Source of the DNA: UBA12202 sp002691725
Lineage (GTDB): Bacteria; Pseudomonadota; Alphaproteobacteria; Puniceispirillales; UBA1172
Assembly (NCBI GenBank): GCA_965660675.1
Contig: CBFIAU010000003.1
Coordinates: 186,001 to 250,000 of the forward strand
Direction: 5' to 3'
Length of the DNA stretch: 64,000 nucleotides
Part shown: in pieces, positions 43,690 through 52,465 of the stretch
Layout: every line of letters begins with the position of its first letter
Position numbering within the stretch: position 1 is the stretch's first letter
Notes under the pieces: model-generated
The model's input: the letters and a program-made list of their open reading frames with translations, nothing else
What the model was told of the DNA's origin: nothing
The model's database searches: none
Position numbers and translations under genes: made by a program

Positions 43690-45827
43690 GCAAGTTACCT
43701 GATTTTAAGGATATTCCGTTTCAGTGTGCCAAGGCTGAGCTAGCCAATAGCGGCGATACGACATCACATGATTGGCCCGAAGGCATTGCCATGCCGTCAT
43801 GGGTGGCGCCAGATCAGACAGCAAGCGCATATAGAGAACTGCCGGGGCAGTTTCCGTTTACCCGTGGGCCATATCCGACCATGTACACAACACGGCCATG
43901 GACAATTCGGCAATATGCAGGCTTTTCCACAGCTGAAGAATCAAATGCGTTTTATCGCCGTAACCTGGCGGCTGGTCAGATGGGGTTATCTATTGCTTTT
44001 GATCTAGCCACGCATCGCGGCTATGATTCGGATAATCCGCGCGTCAAATCTGATGTTGGTATGGCAGGTGTAGCCATCGACTCGATTGAGGATATGCGCG
44101 TCCTTTTCAAAGGGATTCCGCTTGATAAGATGAGCGTTTCCATGACCATGAATGGCGCCGTATTGCCGATCATGGCACTTTATATTGTTGCCGCTGAGGA
44201 GCAGGGTGTCGCCTCCGAATTGCTGACCGGAACGATACAGAATGATATTTTGAAAGAGTTCATGGTGCGCAATACCTATATCTATCCCCCTGCAAAATCG
44301 ATGCGGATTGTGTCAGATATCTTTGCCTATACGTCAACGCATATGCCGCGCTTTAATTCAATATCTATTTCGGGATATCATATCGAAGAAGCCGGGGCGA
44401 CGGCTGATCTTGAGCTTGCTTACACTTTAGGTGATGGGCTTGAATATATTCGGGCGGGATTGGCGGCAGGGCTTGATGCGAAAACATTTGTGCCTAGATT
44501 GTCGTTCTTTTTCGCGAATTCAATGCCATATTTGGTTGAGGTAGCGAAATTACGCGCAGCAAGGCGGTTATGGGCGGAATTACTGGCTGATGAGTTTGGT
44601 TTTTCTGATCCAAAATTGCTCATGTTACGGACGCATTGCCAGACCTCAGGATGGTCGCTGGCGGCACAAGATGTCTATAATAATGTGGTTCGAACAGTGA
44701 TTGAGGCGGCGGCGGCGGTTGGTGGTCATACGCAATCCTTACATACAAACTCGCTTGATGAAGCGCTTGGTTTGCCAACAGATACCTCAGCCCGGATTGC
44801 CCGCAACACACAGCTTCATCTGGCTGGTGAGGGTGGGGTGACGCGCCATATTGATCCATGGGGAGGCAGTGGCGCGGTTGAGTATCTGACCGATAGTTTG
44901 ATCACAAGAGCGCGCGCCCATTTAGATGAAATTAACGCGGCTGGCGGCATGGCAAAAGCCATCGCCAGTGGATTGCCAAAACGCCGTATCGAAGAAGTCG
45001 CTACCCGAACACAGGCTTGGATAGACACCGGTCAGCAAAGCATTATTGGCGTTAATATCTATCCACCGGTTGATCAAACATCTGATCAAGACATGATCGA
45101 AGTATTGCGTATTGATACTGATGCGGTGCGCGATCAGCAAATTGCCCGGCTGGAAAAATTACGCAAAAATAGAAATAGTGCGCAAACGAAAAAAGCCTTA
45201 TCAGGATTAGAAATGGCGGCCAGAGGCACCGATAATTTATTGGCAAAGGCGGTGGCAGCGGCACGCGCTGGTGCCACAGTGGGGGAGATGTCAGCCGCTA
45301 TGGAACGTGCCTTCACCCGCTATAAAGCCCCTGTATCAGGGGTCAAAGGGATATGGAAAAACACGGCGCCGGCATCACCAAATCTGAAGCAAGCGATTGC
45401 CCGATTTACCGATAATACTGGCCGCAAGCCGCGTATCTTGATCGCCAAGCTGGGGCAAGATGGTCATGATCGCGGCCAGAAAGTGGTGGCATCAGCGCTT
45501 CATGATTTGGGCTTTGAAGTGGTCATTGGCCCGTTGTTTCAAACCGAGGATGAGGCCGCTGATTTAGCCATGGATAAAGCCGTTGATATGGTTGGGCTAT
45601 CGTCATTAGCGGCAGGTCATAGACAATTTGCGCCAGCGATGCGCGATGCCCTGGATGCGCGTGGTGGTGATATCATTCCGCTGGTCATTGGCGGGGTCAT
45701 TCCGCCCGCGGATATGGCTGAACTTAAAGCCAATGGAATTGATGCGATCTTTCCGCCGGGATCAAATATGGAAGCCATTGCAGAAACCTTGTTATCTATC
45801 CTTGGAAAACGCCGCAACTTGGCCTAA
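43686..45827 (+). CDS. mutB: Methylmalonyl-CoA mutase large subunit
   Basis: A 713-residue adenosylcobalamin enzyme converting methylmalonyl-CoA to succinyl-CoA in propionate, valine and odd-chain fatty-acid breakdown. RGPYPTMYTTRPWTIRQYAG is the substrate loop, and LGQDGHDRGQKVVASAL near residue 590 is the base-off cobalamin motif. mmsA (valine pathway) lies 5 kb away. Propionyl-CoA carboxylase and epimerase are not in the window. Confidence 0.97.
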   Translation: MSKLPDFKDIPFQCAKAELANSGDTTSHDWPEGIAMPSWVAPDQTASAYRELPGQFPFTRGPYPTMYTTRPWTIRQYAGFSTAEESNAFYRRNLAAGQMGLSIAFDLATHRGYDSDNPRVKSDVGMAGVAIDSIEDMRVLFKGIPLDKMSVSMTMNGAVLPIMALYIVAAEEQGVASELLTGTIQNDILKEFMVRNTYIYPPAKSMRIVSDIFAYTSTHMPRFNSISISGYHIEEAGATADLELAYTLGDGLEYIRAGLAAGLDAKTFVPRLSFFFANSMPYLVEVAKLRAARRLWAELLADEFGFSDPKLLMLRTHCQTSGWSLAAQDVYNNVVRTVIEAAAAVGGHTQSLHTNSLDEALGLPTDTSARIARNTQLHLAGEGGVTRHIDPWGGSGAVEYLTDSLITRARAHLDEINAAGGMAKAIASGLPKRRIEEVATRTQAWIDTGQQSIIGVNIYPPVDQTSDQDMIEVLRIDTDAVRDQQIARLEKLRKNRNSAQTKKALSGLEMAARGTDNLLAKAVAAARAGATVGEMSAAMERAFTRYKAPVSGVKGIWKNTAPASPNLKQAIARFTDNTGRKPRILIAKLGQDGHDRGQKVVASALHDLGFEVVIGPLFQTEDEAADLAMDKAVDMVGLSSLAAGHRQFAPAMRDALDARGGDIIPLVIGGVIPPADMAELKANGIDAIFPPGSNMEAIAETLLSILGKRRNLA

Positions 45828-45861
45828 ATGAATATCATAGCAATGACGTGAGGATATGAAA

Positions 45862-46278
45862 ATGGGTCTGGCTGATGCCGCGCAAGACATCGTTGATGAG
45901 TTTGATTTTCTTGATGACTGGGAAGAACGCTATCAGCATTTGATTGGCATGGGGCGAGCGTTAACGCCGCTTGATACGGCGATCATGACAGATGATAATC
46001 GGCTCCGTGGCTGTCAGTCAGTGGTGCATTTCAAGGCCGATTATTCTGATGGTCTGATGCATTATCAGGCCGGCAGTGACGCAGCGATTGTTCAGGGGCT
46101 AATTGCGCTTTTGATGCGGGTGTATTCGGGGCAACGCCCTGATGATATTCTGGAATTTCAGCCACAGTTTCTTCAACAGATTGGTCTGGATGAGCATTTA
46201 TCACCAACGCGCAAAAACGGCTTAGCCTCAATGATAACCGCCATTATGGCTGAGGCTAAAGCAAGAACAGCAATCTAA
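45862..46278 (+). CDS. sufE: SufE-family cysteine desulfurase activator
   Basis: A 138-residue protein. DDWEERYQHLIGMGRALTP and the sulfur-accepting Cys in RLRGCQSVVHF (near residue 50) identify SufE, which takes persulfide sulfur from SufS for Fe-S cluster assembly. GAGGA at 45850-45854 sits correctly for the ATG at 45862; the in-frame ATG at 45856 is too close. It ends 4 bp from the convergent glxA-type gene. Confidence 0.92.
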   Translation: MGLADAAQDIVDEFDFLDDWEERYQHLIGMGRALTPLDTAIMTDDNRLRGCQSVVHFKADYSDGLMHYQAGSDAAIVQGLIALLMRVYSGQRPDDILEFQPQFLQQIGLDEHLSPTRKNGLASMITAIMAEAKARTAI

Positions 46279-46282
46279 TCTG

Positions 46283-47272
46283 TTACTGTATCAGCCGTTC
46301 ATCGCGTGGAGTCCGGCCATAGGTTTCGCGATAGCATTTTGAAAAATGTGACGCTGAGACAAACCCACAAGCTAATGCCACAGACAAGATAGACATGCTC
46401 GTTTGACGTAATAAATGCCGCGCTCGTGCAATCCTCAAATTGAGATAATATCGGGTCGGGGTTGTGCTTAGATATTTGCGGAATAACCGTTCAAGCTGGC
46501 GTGTCGATAAATTAGCCCGCCGCGCAATATCAGTTTGGGGAATAGGCTCTTCAAGATTTTTTTCCATTTCGGCAACAACTGTCAGCAATTTAGGATGACT
46601 AACCCCTAACCGTGACCGCAACTCCATGCGCTGGCGGTCATGGCTGTCACGGATACGGTCATGAATAAATTGCTCAGAAATGGAGGTGGCGAGCCCGTGG
46701 CCATGCGCTTGGGCGATCAGATGCAGCATCATGTCTAGCGCCGCTGTGCCGCCTGAACAGGTGATGCGGTCGCTATCAATCTCAAATAACTCCTCAGTAA
46801 CGTCAAGATTAGGGAACTCTTCTTCAAGCCCCTCACGATTTTCCCAGTGGATCGTGCAACGCCTGTCTTCTAGTAATCCGGCCTTCGCCAGAACATAAGT
46901 GCCAGTGCAAATCGCACCAATAAGAACACCATGGCGATCAATCATGCGCAGGGCAGATATGACACTCTTGGTCGTGTGATGCTGAATATTAATGCCGCCA
47001 CAAATAAAAATTAACCGGCAATTGATCAGGTCTTCAATCTGGGTTGTTGCGGCCACTTCTACGCCATTGCTGGCCATGGTATATTGCTCATTCTCTGAGG
47101 CAATAACCCAGTCAAAAAGCGGTTTTTCAGTCAGACGATTTGCCGAGCGCAACGGCTCAATGGCTGATGCAAACGCCATCATGGAAAAATTAGGAAGTAA
47201 AAAAAAACCAATTCGAAACGTATCCGATTGGGTTTCAGATGACATCAAATCGACAAGTGATATGCGTTGCAT
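46283..47272 (-). CDS. GlxA-family AraC-type regulator with amidotransferase-like domain
   Basis: A 329-residue regulator. The N-terminal DJ-1/PfpI-like domain (about 18-190, with GVLIGAICTGTYVLAKAGLL) is joined to an AraC double helix-turn-helix (DIARRANLSTRQLERLFRKY and VALACGFVSASHFSKCYRE). This architecture includes GbdR, CdhR and ArgR-type regulators of betaine, carnitine and arginine use. The target genes here are unknown, and the neighbours do not settle the inducer. Confidence 0.9.
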   Translation of the reverse strand: MQRISLVDLMSSETQSDTFRIGFFLLPNFSMMAFASAIEPLRSANRLTEKPLFDWVIASENEQYTMASNGVEVAATTQIEDLINCRLIFICGGINIQHHTTKSVISALRMIDRHGVLIGAICTGTYVLAKAGLLEDRRCTIHWENREGLEEEFPNLDVTEELFEIDSDRITCSGGTAALDMMLHLIAQAHGHGLATSISEQFIHDRIRDSHDRQRMELRSRLGVSHPKLLTVVAEMEKNLEEPIPQTDIARRANLSTRQLERLFRKYLSTTPTRYYLNLRIARARHLLRQTSMSILSVALACGFVSASHFSKCYRETYGRTPRDERLIQ

Positions 47273-47412
47273 GTATTTTTGCTAAGGCTCTATATGATTG
47301 AATTACAAATTTCAACATGCCTAGATTTTGATTAAAAATGCAAGGCGAATTTTCATTAAAAGACGTCGCTTACTTGTCATTTAGCTAATCAGTGCTGACA
47401 GTAGCCATCCCA

Positions 47413-47460
47413 AGACTTGGAACACGACTTGGAACAAGACTTGGAACAAGGATTGGAAAA
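47413..47460 (+). repeat. Four intergenic 12-bp tandem units
   Basis: Units begin at 47413, 47425, 47437 and 47449 (agacttggaaca type, the last one degenerate). They lie in the 249-bp gap between glxA-type and trmH-type genes, outside any credible ORF. Confidence 0.88.
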
Positions 47461-47521
47461 TGTTTTATTCTCTGGATTGATCCCAGCCATAAGTCGGGAT
47501 AGGTTGTCCTAAACAGGACAG

Positions 47522-48337
47522 ATGATGCGCCATATCAACAGCCTTACTAACACAACAGTTAAATCCTTGCGGGCCTTGCATGAACGTAAGTATCGCCGCC
47601 AGTCAGGGCTATTTTTGGCTGAAGGGATGCGGATTGTCATGGAGGCGATTGATTTAGGCTGGTCGCCGCAGCATCTAGCGTTTCTGGATGGCAGGCAGGA
47701 TGATCCGCTGGTTGGGCGTCTGATTAAAGCCGCTGCCGCCGCCGATGCCGAATGTCTGGCTGTTAGCCATGATGTCTTGGCCAAGATCAGCCGCAAAGAT
47801 AACCCGCAAGCGGTGGTGGCTAGTTTTGCAGAAACCTGGCACGGGTTTGATCAGGTGATTGCCAGCAACGGCGTTTGGGTAGCCCTTGATCGTGTCCGTG
47901 ATCCAGGTAATCTGGGCACAATCATGCGCAGCGTTGATGCTGCCGGTGGTGATGGGGTGATCTTAATCGGGGATTGTACCGATGGATTTTCGGTTGAGGC
48001 GGTACGCGCATCTATGGGCGCTTGCTTTAATTTGAAATTGGTCGAGATCAGTGAGGATGCGTTTCTGGCGGCGCTTCCATCATGGTATTGTCGGCATGGT
48101 CAGCTAATAGGCACGTCGCTGGCGGCGTCAGTTGATTACAGGCAGGCGGATTGGGCGGCGCCCTTGATTATCATGATGGGAAATGAGCAGGCGGGTTTGA
48201 CCGATGCCTTGACGGCGGCGGCAACACAGCTCATCAAAATGCCTATGCTTGGGCGATCTGATTCGTTGAACCTGGCTGTCGCAACGGGCATTGCGCTATA
48301 TGAATATGTCCGTCACGCGCATCCTGATAAACCATAA
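47522..48337 (+). CDS. TrmH/SpoU-family RNA methyltransferase
   Basis: A 271-residue SPOUT enzyme. An N-terminal RNA-binding part (ALHERKYRRQSGLFLAEGMR) precedes motifs LDRVRDPGNLGTIMRSVDAAG, IMMGNEQAGL and MLGRSDSLNLAVATGIALYE that form the knotted SAM site. It probably 2'-O-methylates rRNA or tRNA. It converges with the next RNA methyltransferase-like gene. Confidence 0.92.
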   Translation: MMRHINSLTNTTVKSLRALHERKYRRQSGLFLAEGMRIVMEAIDLGWSPQHLAFLDGRQDDPLVGRLIKAAAAADAECLAVSHDVLAKISRKDNPQAVVASFAETWHGFDQVIASNGVWVALDRVRDPGNLGTIMRSVDAAGGDGVILIGDCTDGFSVEAVRASMGACFNLKLVEISEDAFLAALPSWYCRHGQLIGTSLAASVDYRQADWAAPLIIMMGNEQAGLTDALTAAATQLIKMPMLGRSDSLNLAVATGIALYEYVRHAHPDKP

Positions 48338-48359
48338 TCCATGCTAGCAATTATGCCAG

Positions 48360-49283
48360 TTATTTGGCTTGCCAGCGGGCAAAATTAGCCTGTCCGATCT
48401 GGCGGGCGAGTTTATGCGTTTCAGCAATTGCTAATTCGCCTGAGCTGACACTACCATCCAAATCCGCAAGCACATCAGCCAAAACATGATGCAATGACAG
48501 AAAGCTTGCCCTGATCGCGTATGAAGTGAGGATAACAAAAAGTGGCTGATCAGACAGAATAGCGCGAATAGTCGTTAGCAACTCCAGAATATTATCTTCC
48601 ATCCGCCAAATCTCACCCTTGGTGCCGCGGCCATATTTTGGCGGATCAAGAATAATGCCGTCATAGGTCTTGCCGCGCCGTGCTTCTCTTGCCACAAATC
48701 GGCGCACATCTTCGGTAATGAAACGGATCGGCGCATCTTGCATTCCGGCCATATCACGATTGGCAAAGGCTTGGGCAACGGCTTTTTTGGATGAGTCTAC
48801 ATGCGTGACTTGCGCGCCAGCGCGGGCCGCATGCAGGCTAGCAATACCAGTATAGGCAAAAAGGTTTAATATATTTGGCGGCGAATGAGTGGCCTTAGCG
48901 CGCTCTCGGATGAGCAGATCACACCATTGCCAATGGCTAGATTGCTCGGGGAAAAAACCAAAATGCCGAAATGGTGTTGGCATCGCATGAAACTGTATGC
49001 CCTCATAAGATATGCCCCACTGATCAGGCAAGCTTGGGCTAAGCTCCCATTTACCGCCATCATCCTGGTCGCGTGACCCTGTCAGGAAAACCCCGGCCGG
49101 ATGCTGCCATGCCTCATCACGCAAATAAGGCGCCCAGAAAGCCTGGGGTTCAGGCCTGATGAAGCGATACCCGCCAACTTCTTCAAGCTTGCGGCCATGG
49201 CCACTATCCAAAAGCTGATAGTCATGCCATCCTTGCGGTGTCAGAATAAGCGGCGTGGGTGGAAAGGGTGATGTTTGCTGCAT
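48360..49283 (-). CDS. Class I SAM-dependent methyltransferase, RlmI/RlmK-like
   Basis: A 307-residue enzyme. The SAM-binding segment is NILNLFAYTGIASLHAARAGA, followed by VDSSKKAVAQAFANRDMAG and the catalytic-like ILDPPKYGRG (DPPK). This places it with 23S rRNA methyltransferases such as RlmI, though the PUA domain is missing. The frame opens at 49322, but that codon lies inside a strong terminator hairpin, so the ATG at 49283 is chosen. No strong ribosome site is visible for either. Confidence 0.82.
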   Translation of the reverse strand: MQQTSPFPPTPLILTPQGWHDYQLLDSGHGRKLEEVGGYRFIRPEPQAFWAPYLRDEAWQHPAGVFLTGSRDQDDGGKWELSPSLPDQWGISYEGIQFHAMPTPFRHFGFFPEQSSHWQWCDLLIRERAKATHSPPNILNLFAYTGIASLHAARAGAQVTHVDSSKKAVAQAFANRDMAGMQDAPIRFITEDVRRFVAREARRGKTYDGIILDPPKYGRGTKGEIWRMEDNILELLTTIRAILSDQPLFVILTSYAIRASFLSLHHVLADVLADLDGSVSSGELAIAETHKLARQIGQANFARWQAK

Positions 49284-49303
49284 AATGCCAGCATACCGAT
49301 ATC

Positions 49304-49350
49304 CAAAAAAAAGCACCACCAAAAATGGTGGTGCAGTTGGGGAGGATCAA
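49304..49350 (-). ncRNA. Candidate small RNA with CCUCCCC motif and intrinsic terminator
   Basis: Read on the minus strand, a short unpaired stretch containing CCTCCCC is followed by a perfect 9-bp stem, GCACCACCA/TGGTGGTGC (49334-49326 and 49321-49313), with a 4-base loop and then eight T residues. That is a textbook rho-independent terminator. No minus-strand gene lies upstream; the neighbour starting at 49430 is on the plus strand. A short independent transcript, or an attenuated leader of the methyltransferase gene, would explain it. A GATAAT -10-like box lies at 49358-49363, but no good -35 is seen. The 5' end is a guess. Confidence 0.5.
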
Positions 49351-49429
49351 TAGAATTATTATCTCACAAATTAGTTAAAAAAGTGTTAACAATAAGGATA
49401 AAAGTGACGCTAATTCAGGTAAACTATTC

Positions 49430-50323
49430 GTGATAAAGGTTAACAAGAATTGGTCTAACCCGCTGGCTGGAACGCCTCATATCAGCGTTATCCTGCCAGT
49501 TTTCCGCGCAGAATTAACTCTTGCGTCGGCGCTTCAATCGGTTAACGCGCAGGGATGGTCTGAAAAAAATCTGGAAATTATTTTGTCGATAGATGATGCA
49601 AAAGACTATCGCTGGGCCAAAGCATATTGGCCAAATATAACCTTTTGTTATGGTCACGCCCCTGCGACTGGTGCCGGGGCTGCGCGAAATCGCGGCATTC
49701 TGGCCGCATCAGGGCGCTATCTGGCCTTTCTTGACGCGGATGATATCTGGCAAGATGGCTATCTTGATGCGTTATATCCTGCCGCAAAAAAACATGGCTT
49801 GGCCTTTGGCAAGACCGTCATTCACGCGCATGATGGCACATTTCTCATGCAGCTGGGTGATCATGAGGCTAATCGTGCGGCTAATCATGCCCTTAATGAT
49901 ATTGGCGGCGGGCAGTCGCGCTTGAAACTAGAAGATTTTGGCGCTTTGCCGGGGTCATTTCATCCTCTGATGCGGCGACAATTAACGCCATTTTTCTTGA
50001 AATATCCAGCCCAAGATGTCTTTCACGCCATGGAAGTGGTCGCCATGCATGGCAATAATGCGCCGCTAGTTGATGAGGCGCGGTATCAGCTTAATTTAGG
50101 CGCGGATAGTTTTACTGCTAGTGCTGGCTTCTCCCACCGGATTGATCGCTCATATCGGCTGATGATGCAATTCGTGCGGTCTGGCCAGACCCAAGTGCCA
50201 TATCGGCAACAGGTGCGTGTGATCAGGGCATTGCAACAAAGACGCCAATGGAATCAGCGTTACATCCGCAGTGGCGGCAAGTTTGCCAGCTTTTATCATT
50301 TTCTTGCTGATGCGCTTGCATAA
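49430..50323 (+). CDS. Glycosyltransferase family 2 protein
   Basis: A 297-residue GT-A enzyme. The N-terminal ISVILPVFRAELTLASALQS, GAGAARNRGILAASG and the DXD-type YLAFLDADDIWQ define family 2. It adds a sugar from a nucleotide donor to an unknown acceptor. The start is a GTG. The gene stands alone between a methyltransferase and an Lrp regulator. Confidence 0.88.
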   Translation: MIKVNKNWSNPLAGTPHISVILPVFRAELTLASALQSVNAQGWSEKNLEIILSIDDAKDYRWAKAYWPNITFCYGHAPATGAGAARNRGILAASGRYLAFLDADDIWQDGYLDALYPAAKKHGLAFGKTVIHAHDGTFLMQLGDHEANRAANHALNDIGGGQSRLKLEDFGALPGSFHPLMRRQLTPFFLKYPAQDVFHAMEVVAMHGNNAPLVDEARYQLNLGADSFTASAGFSHRIDRSYRLMMQFVRSGQTQVPYRQQVRVIRALQQRRQWNQRYIRSGGKFASFYHFLADALA

Positions 50324-50377
50324 AAATATTTTTCTTATATTGTCTAATTTTACATGATTTATAAAAAATGATTTCAT

Positions 50378-50851
50378 ATGGATGCGATAGATAAGAAAAT
50401 TCTTGACGTATTACAGCAAGATGCCAGTCTGCCGATTGCTGATATAGCCAAGCATGTTGGGCTGTCCATCACGCCATGTTGGCGGCGTATTCAGCGCTTG
50501 GATGAGCTTGGTATTATTCGCCGTCGGGTGGCCTTGCTTAACCCGCATAAGGTCGGCGCTAATATTTCAGTTTTTGTTTCGGTCAGAACAAATGAGCATA
50601 ATGCCGAATGGTTGCAGCATTTTGCCGATACGGTGGCAAATATGCCTGAAGTCGTTGAGTTTTATCGGATGAGTGGTGAGATTGATTATCTGTTGCGCGT
50701 CGTTGTGCCAGATATTGAACATTACGATGCCTTTTACAAAACCTTAATCAGTTCGGTTAAATTATCAGATGTGTCATCGTCATTTGCCATGGAACAGATT
50801 AAATATACAACAAAACTGCCAATAACGTTAAAATCGGGGGTTAAGGCTTGA
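50378..50851 (+). CDS. Lrp/AsnC-family transcriptional regulator
   Basis: A 157-residue regulator. An N-terminal helix-turn-helix (ILDVLQQDASLPIADIAKHVGLSITPCWRRIQRLDELGII) is followed by the RAM/AsnC effector domain. It starts 59 bp before mmsA on the same strand, so control of valine or branched-chain catabolism is likely (inference from context). Confidence 0.93.
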   Translation: MDAIDKKILDVLQQDASLPIADIAKHVGLSITPCWRRIQRLDELGIIRRRVALLNPHKVGANISVFVSVRTNEHNAEWLQHFADTVANMPEVVEFYRMSGEIDYLLRVVVPDIEHYDAFYKTLISSVKLSDVSSSFAMEQIKYTTKLPITLKSGVKA

Positions 50852-50909
50852 TCTTGATGAATGGCTGGCGTTAAAAAGAATGAAACTTCCCTCGTGATAA
50901 GGATTATCA

Positions 50910-52406
50910 ATGATGACTATGTATCAGAATATGATTGGTGGAGAAGCTGTCGCTGGTGATATGGGCACGCAACCTGTTTTCAATCCGGCAACTGGTGAGC
51001 AGATTGCTGAAGTCTCACTTTCGGGTGAAGCGATTGTTGATCAGGCTGTGACAGCCGCACTGAAAGCGCTTCCTGAATGGGCAAATACACCGCCGCTGAA
51101 ACGGGCGCGCGTGATGTTCGCCTATAAAGAGCTGCTCGAAGCCAATTTAGATAAAGTCGCTGAGGCTATTTCTACCCAACATGGCAAAACCATTGAGGAC
51201 GCGCGCGGCGAAGTCATCCGCGGCATTGAGGTGGTTGAGTTTGCTTGCGGTATTCCGCATCTGCTGCGCGGCGATTATACTCGCAATGTTGGGCCGCAGA
51301 TTGATAGTTATTCTGATCGTCAGCCGCTTGGAGTAGTTGCTGGCATTACGCCATTTAATTTCCCTGCTATGGTGCCAATGTGGATGTTCCCGATGGCAAT
51401 CGCTTGCGGCAATACATTTATCTTAAAGCCATCTGAACGTGATCCGGCGGCACCGCAACTGATCTATGAGTTGATGCAGCAAGCAGGTCTCCCGACAGGG
51501 GTGCTAAATGTTGTTAATGGTGGTAAGCCTGCGGTTGATGCTATTCTTCATCACCCGTCTGTTAAGGCGGTGAGCTTTGTTGGCTCAACGCCAATTGCCG
51601 AATATGTCTATCAGACAGGAACCGCGAATGGCAAAAGAGTTCAAGCTCTGGGCGGCGCCAAAAATCATATGGTGATTATGCCTGACGCTGATATGGATCA
51701 AGCTGTTGATGCCTTAATGGGGGCGGGTTATGGCTCGGCTGGTGAACGCTGTATGGCTATCTCGGTTGCGGTTCCGGTTGGCCAGGATACAGCAGACCGA
51801 TTAGTTGAAAAACTGGCGCCGCGCGTGTCTGGCATAAAAATTGGTCCATGGAATGATCCTGATGCAGAAATGGGCCCTTTGGTGACCGCACAGCATAAGG
51901 ATAAAGTCCTTGGCTATATCAATAAAGGCGTGGAAGAAGGCGCTAATCTGGTTGTTGATGGGCGTGGGTTTTCGCTTCAGGGCTATGAAGATGGCTATTT
52001 TGTCGGCGGCTCATTGTTTGATAACGTAACGACAGACATGACCATCTATCGTGAAGAAATTTTTGGCCCTGTGCTGAGTGTCGCTCGCGCTGACAGCTTT
52101 GATCAGGCCGTGTCTATGGTTAATGAGCATGAGTTTGGCAATGGTACCGCCATTTTCACCCGTGATGGCGATGCCGCCAGAAGCTACGCTGATCAGATTG
52201 AAATAGGCATGGTCGGGATTAATGTGCCGATCCCGGTACCGGTGGCATATCATTCCTTTGGTGGCTGGAAACGGTCATTATTTGGTGATCATGGGGCTTA
52301 CGGCATGGAAGCGGTGCGTTTCTACACTCGCCTCAAGACAGTGACCTCTCGCTGGCCAACAGGGATTAGATCAGGGGCGCAGTTTAATTTCCCCTTGAAC
52401 AACTAA
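50910..52406 (+). CDS. mmsA: CoA-acylating methylmalonate-semialdehyde dehydrogenase
   Basis: A 498-residue ALDH-fold enzyme converting methylmalonate semialdehyde (valine route) or malonate semialdehyde to propionyl-CoA or acetyl-CoA. GVVAGITPFNFPAMVPMWMF, ALGGAKNHMVIMPDAD and the nucleophile in GSAGERCMAISVAV are specific for this subfamily. AAGGA precedes the ATG. Its product propionyl-CoA can lead on to methylmalonyl-CoA mutase, also in this window. Confidence 0.95.
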   Translation: MMTMYQNMIGGEAVAGDMGTQPVFNPATGEQIAEVSLSGEAIVDQAVTAALKALPEWANTPPLKRARVMFAYKELLEANLDKVAEAISTQHGKTIEDARGEVIRGIEVVEFACGIPHLLRGDYTRNVGPQIDSYSDRQPLGVVAGITPFNFPAMVPMWMFPMAIACGNTFILKPSERDPAAPQLIYELMQQAGLPTGVLNVVNGGKPAVDAILHHPSVKAVSFVGSTPIAEYVYQTGTANGKRVQALGGAKNHMVIMPDADMDQAVDALMGAGYGSAGERCMAISVAVPVGQDTADRLVEKLAPRVSGIKIGPWNDPDAEMGPLVTAQHKDKVLGYINKGVEEGANLVVDGRGFSLQGYEDGYFVGGSLFDNVTTDMTIYREEIFGPVLSVARADSFDQAVSMVNEHEFGNGTAIFTRDGDAARSYADQIEIGMVGINVPIPVPVAYHSFGGWKRSLFGDHGAYGMEAVRFYTRLKTVTSRWPTGIRSGAQFNFPLNN

Positions 52407-52465
52407 TCTGGTTTCGCCTGTCTCTATTTCAGGCGGGCAGATGCCACATGGCGGCATATCAGATA

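Noticed and set aside
47413..47460. Short CRISPR-like array
   Set aside because: The 12-bp units are contiguous with no spacers and no cas genes are near; it is a simple tandem repeat.
52416..52436. CGCCTG/CAGGCG hairpin after mmsA as a terminator
   Set aside because: The stem is only 6 bp and no T-run follows on either strand.
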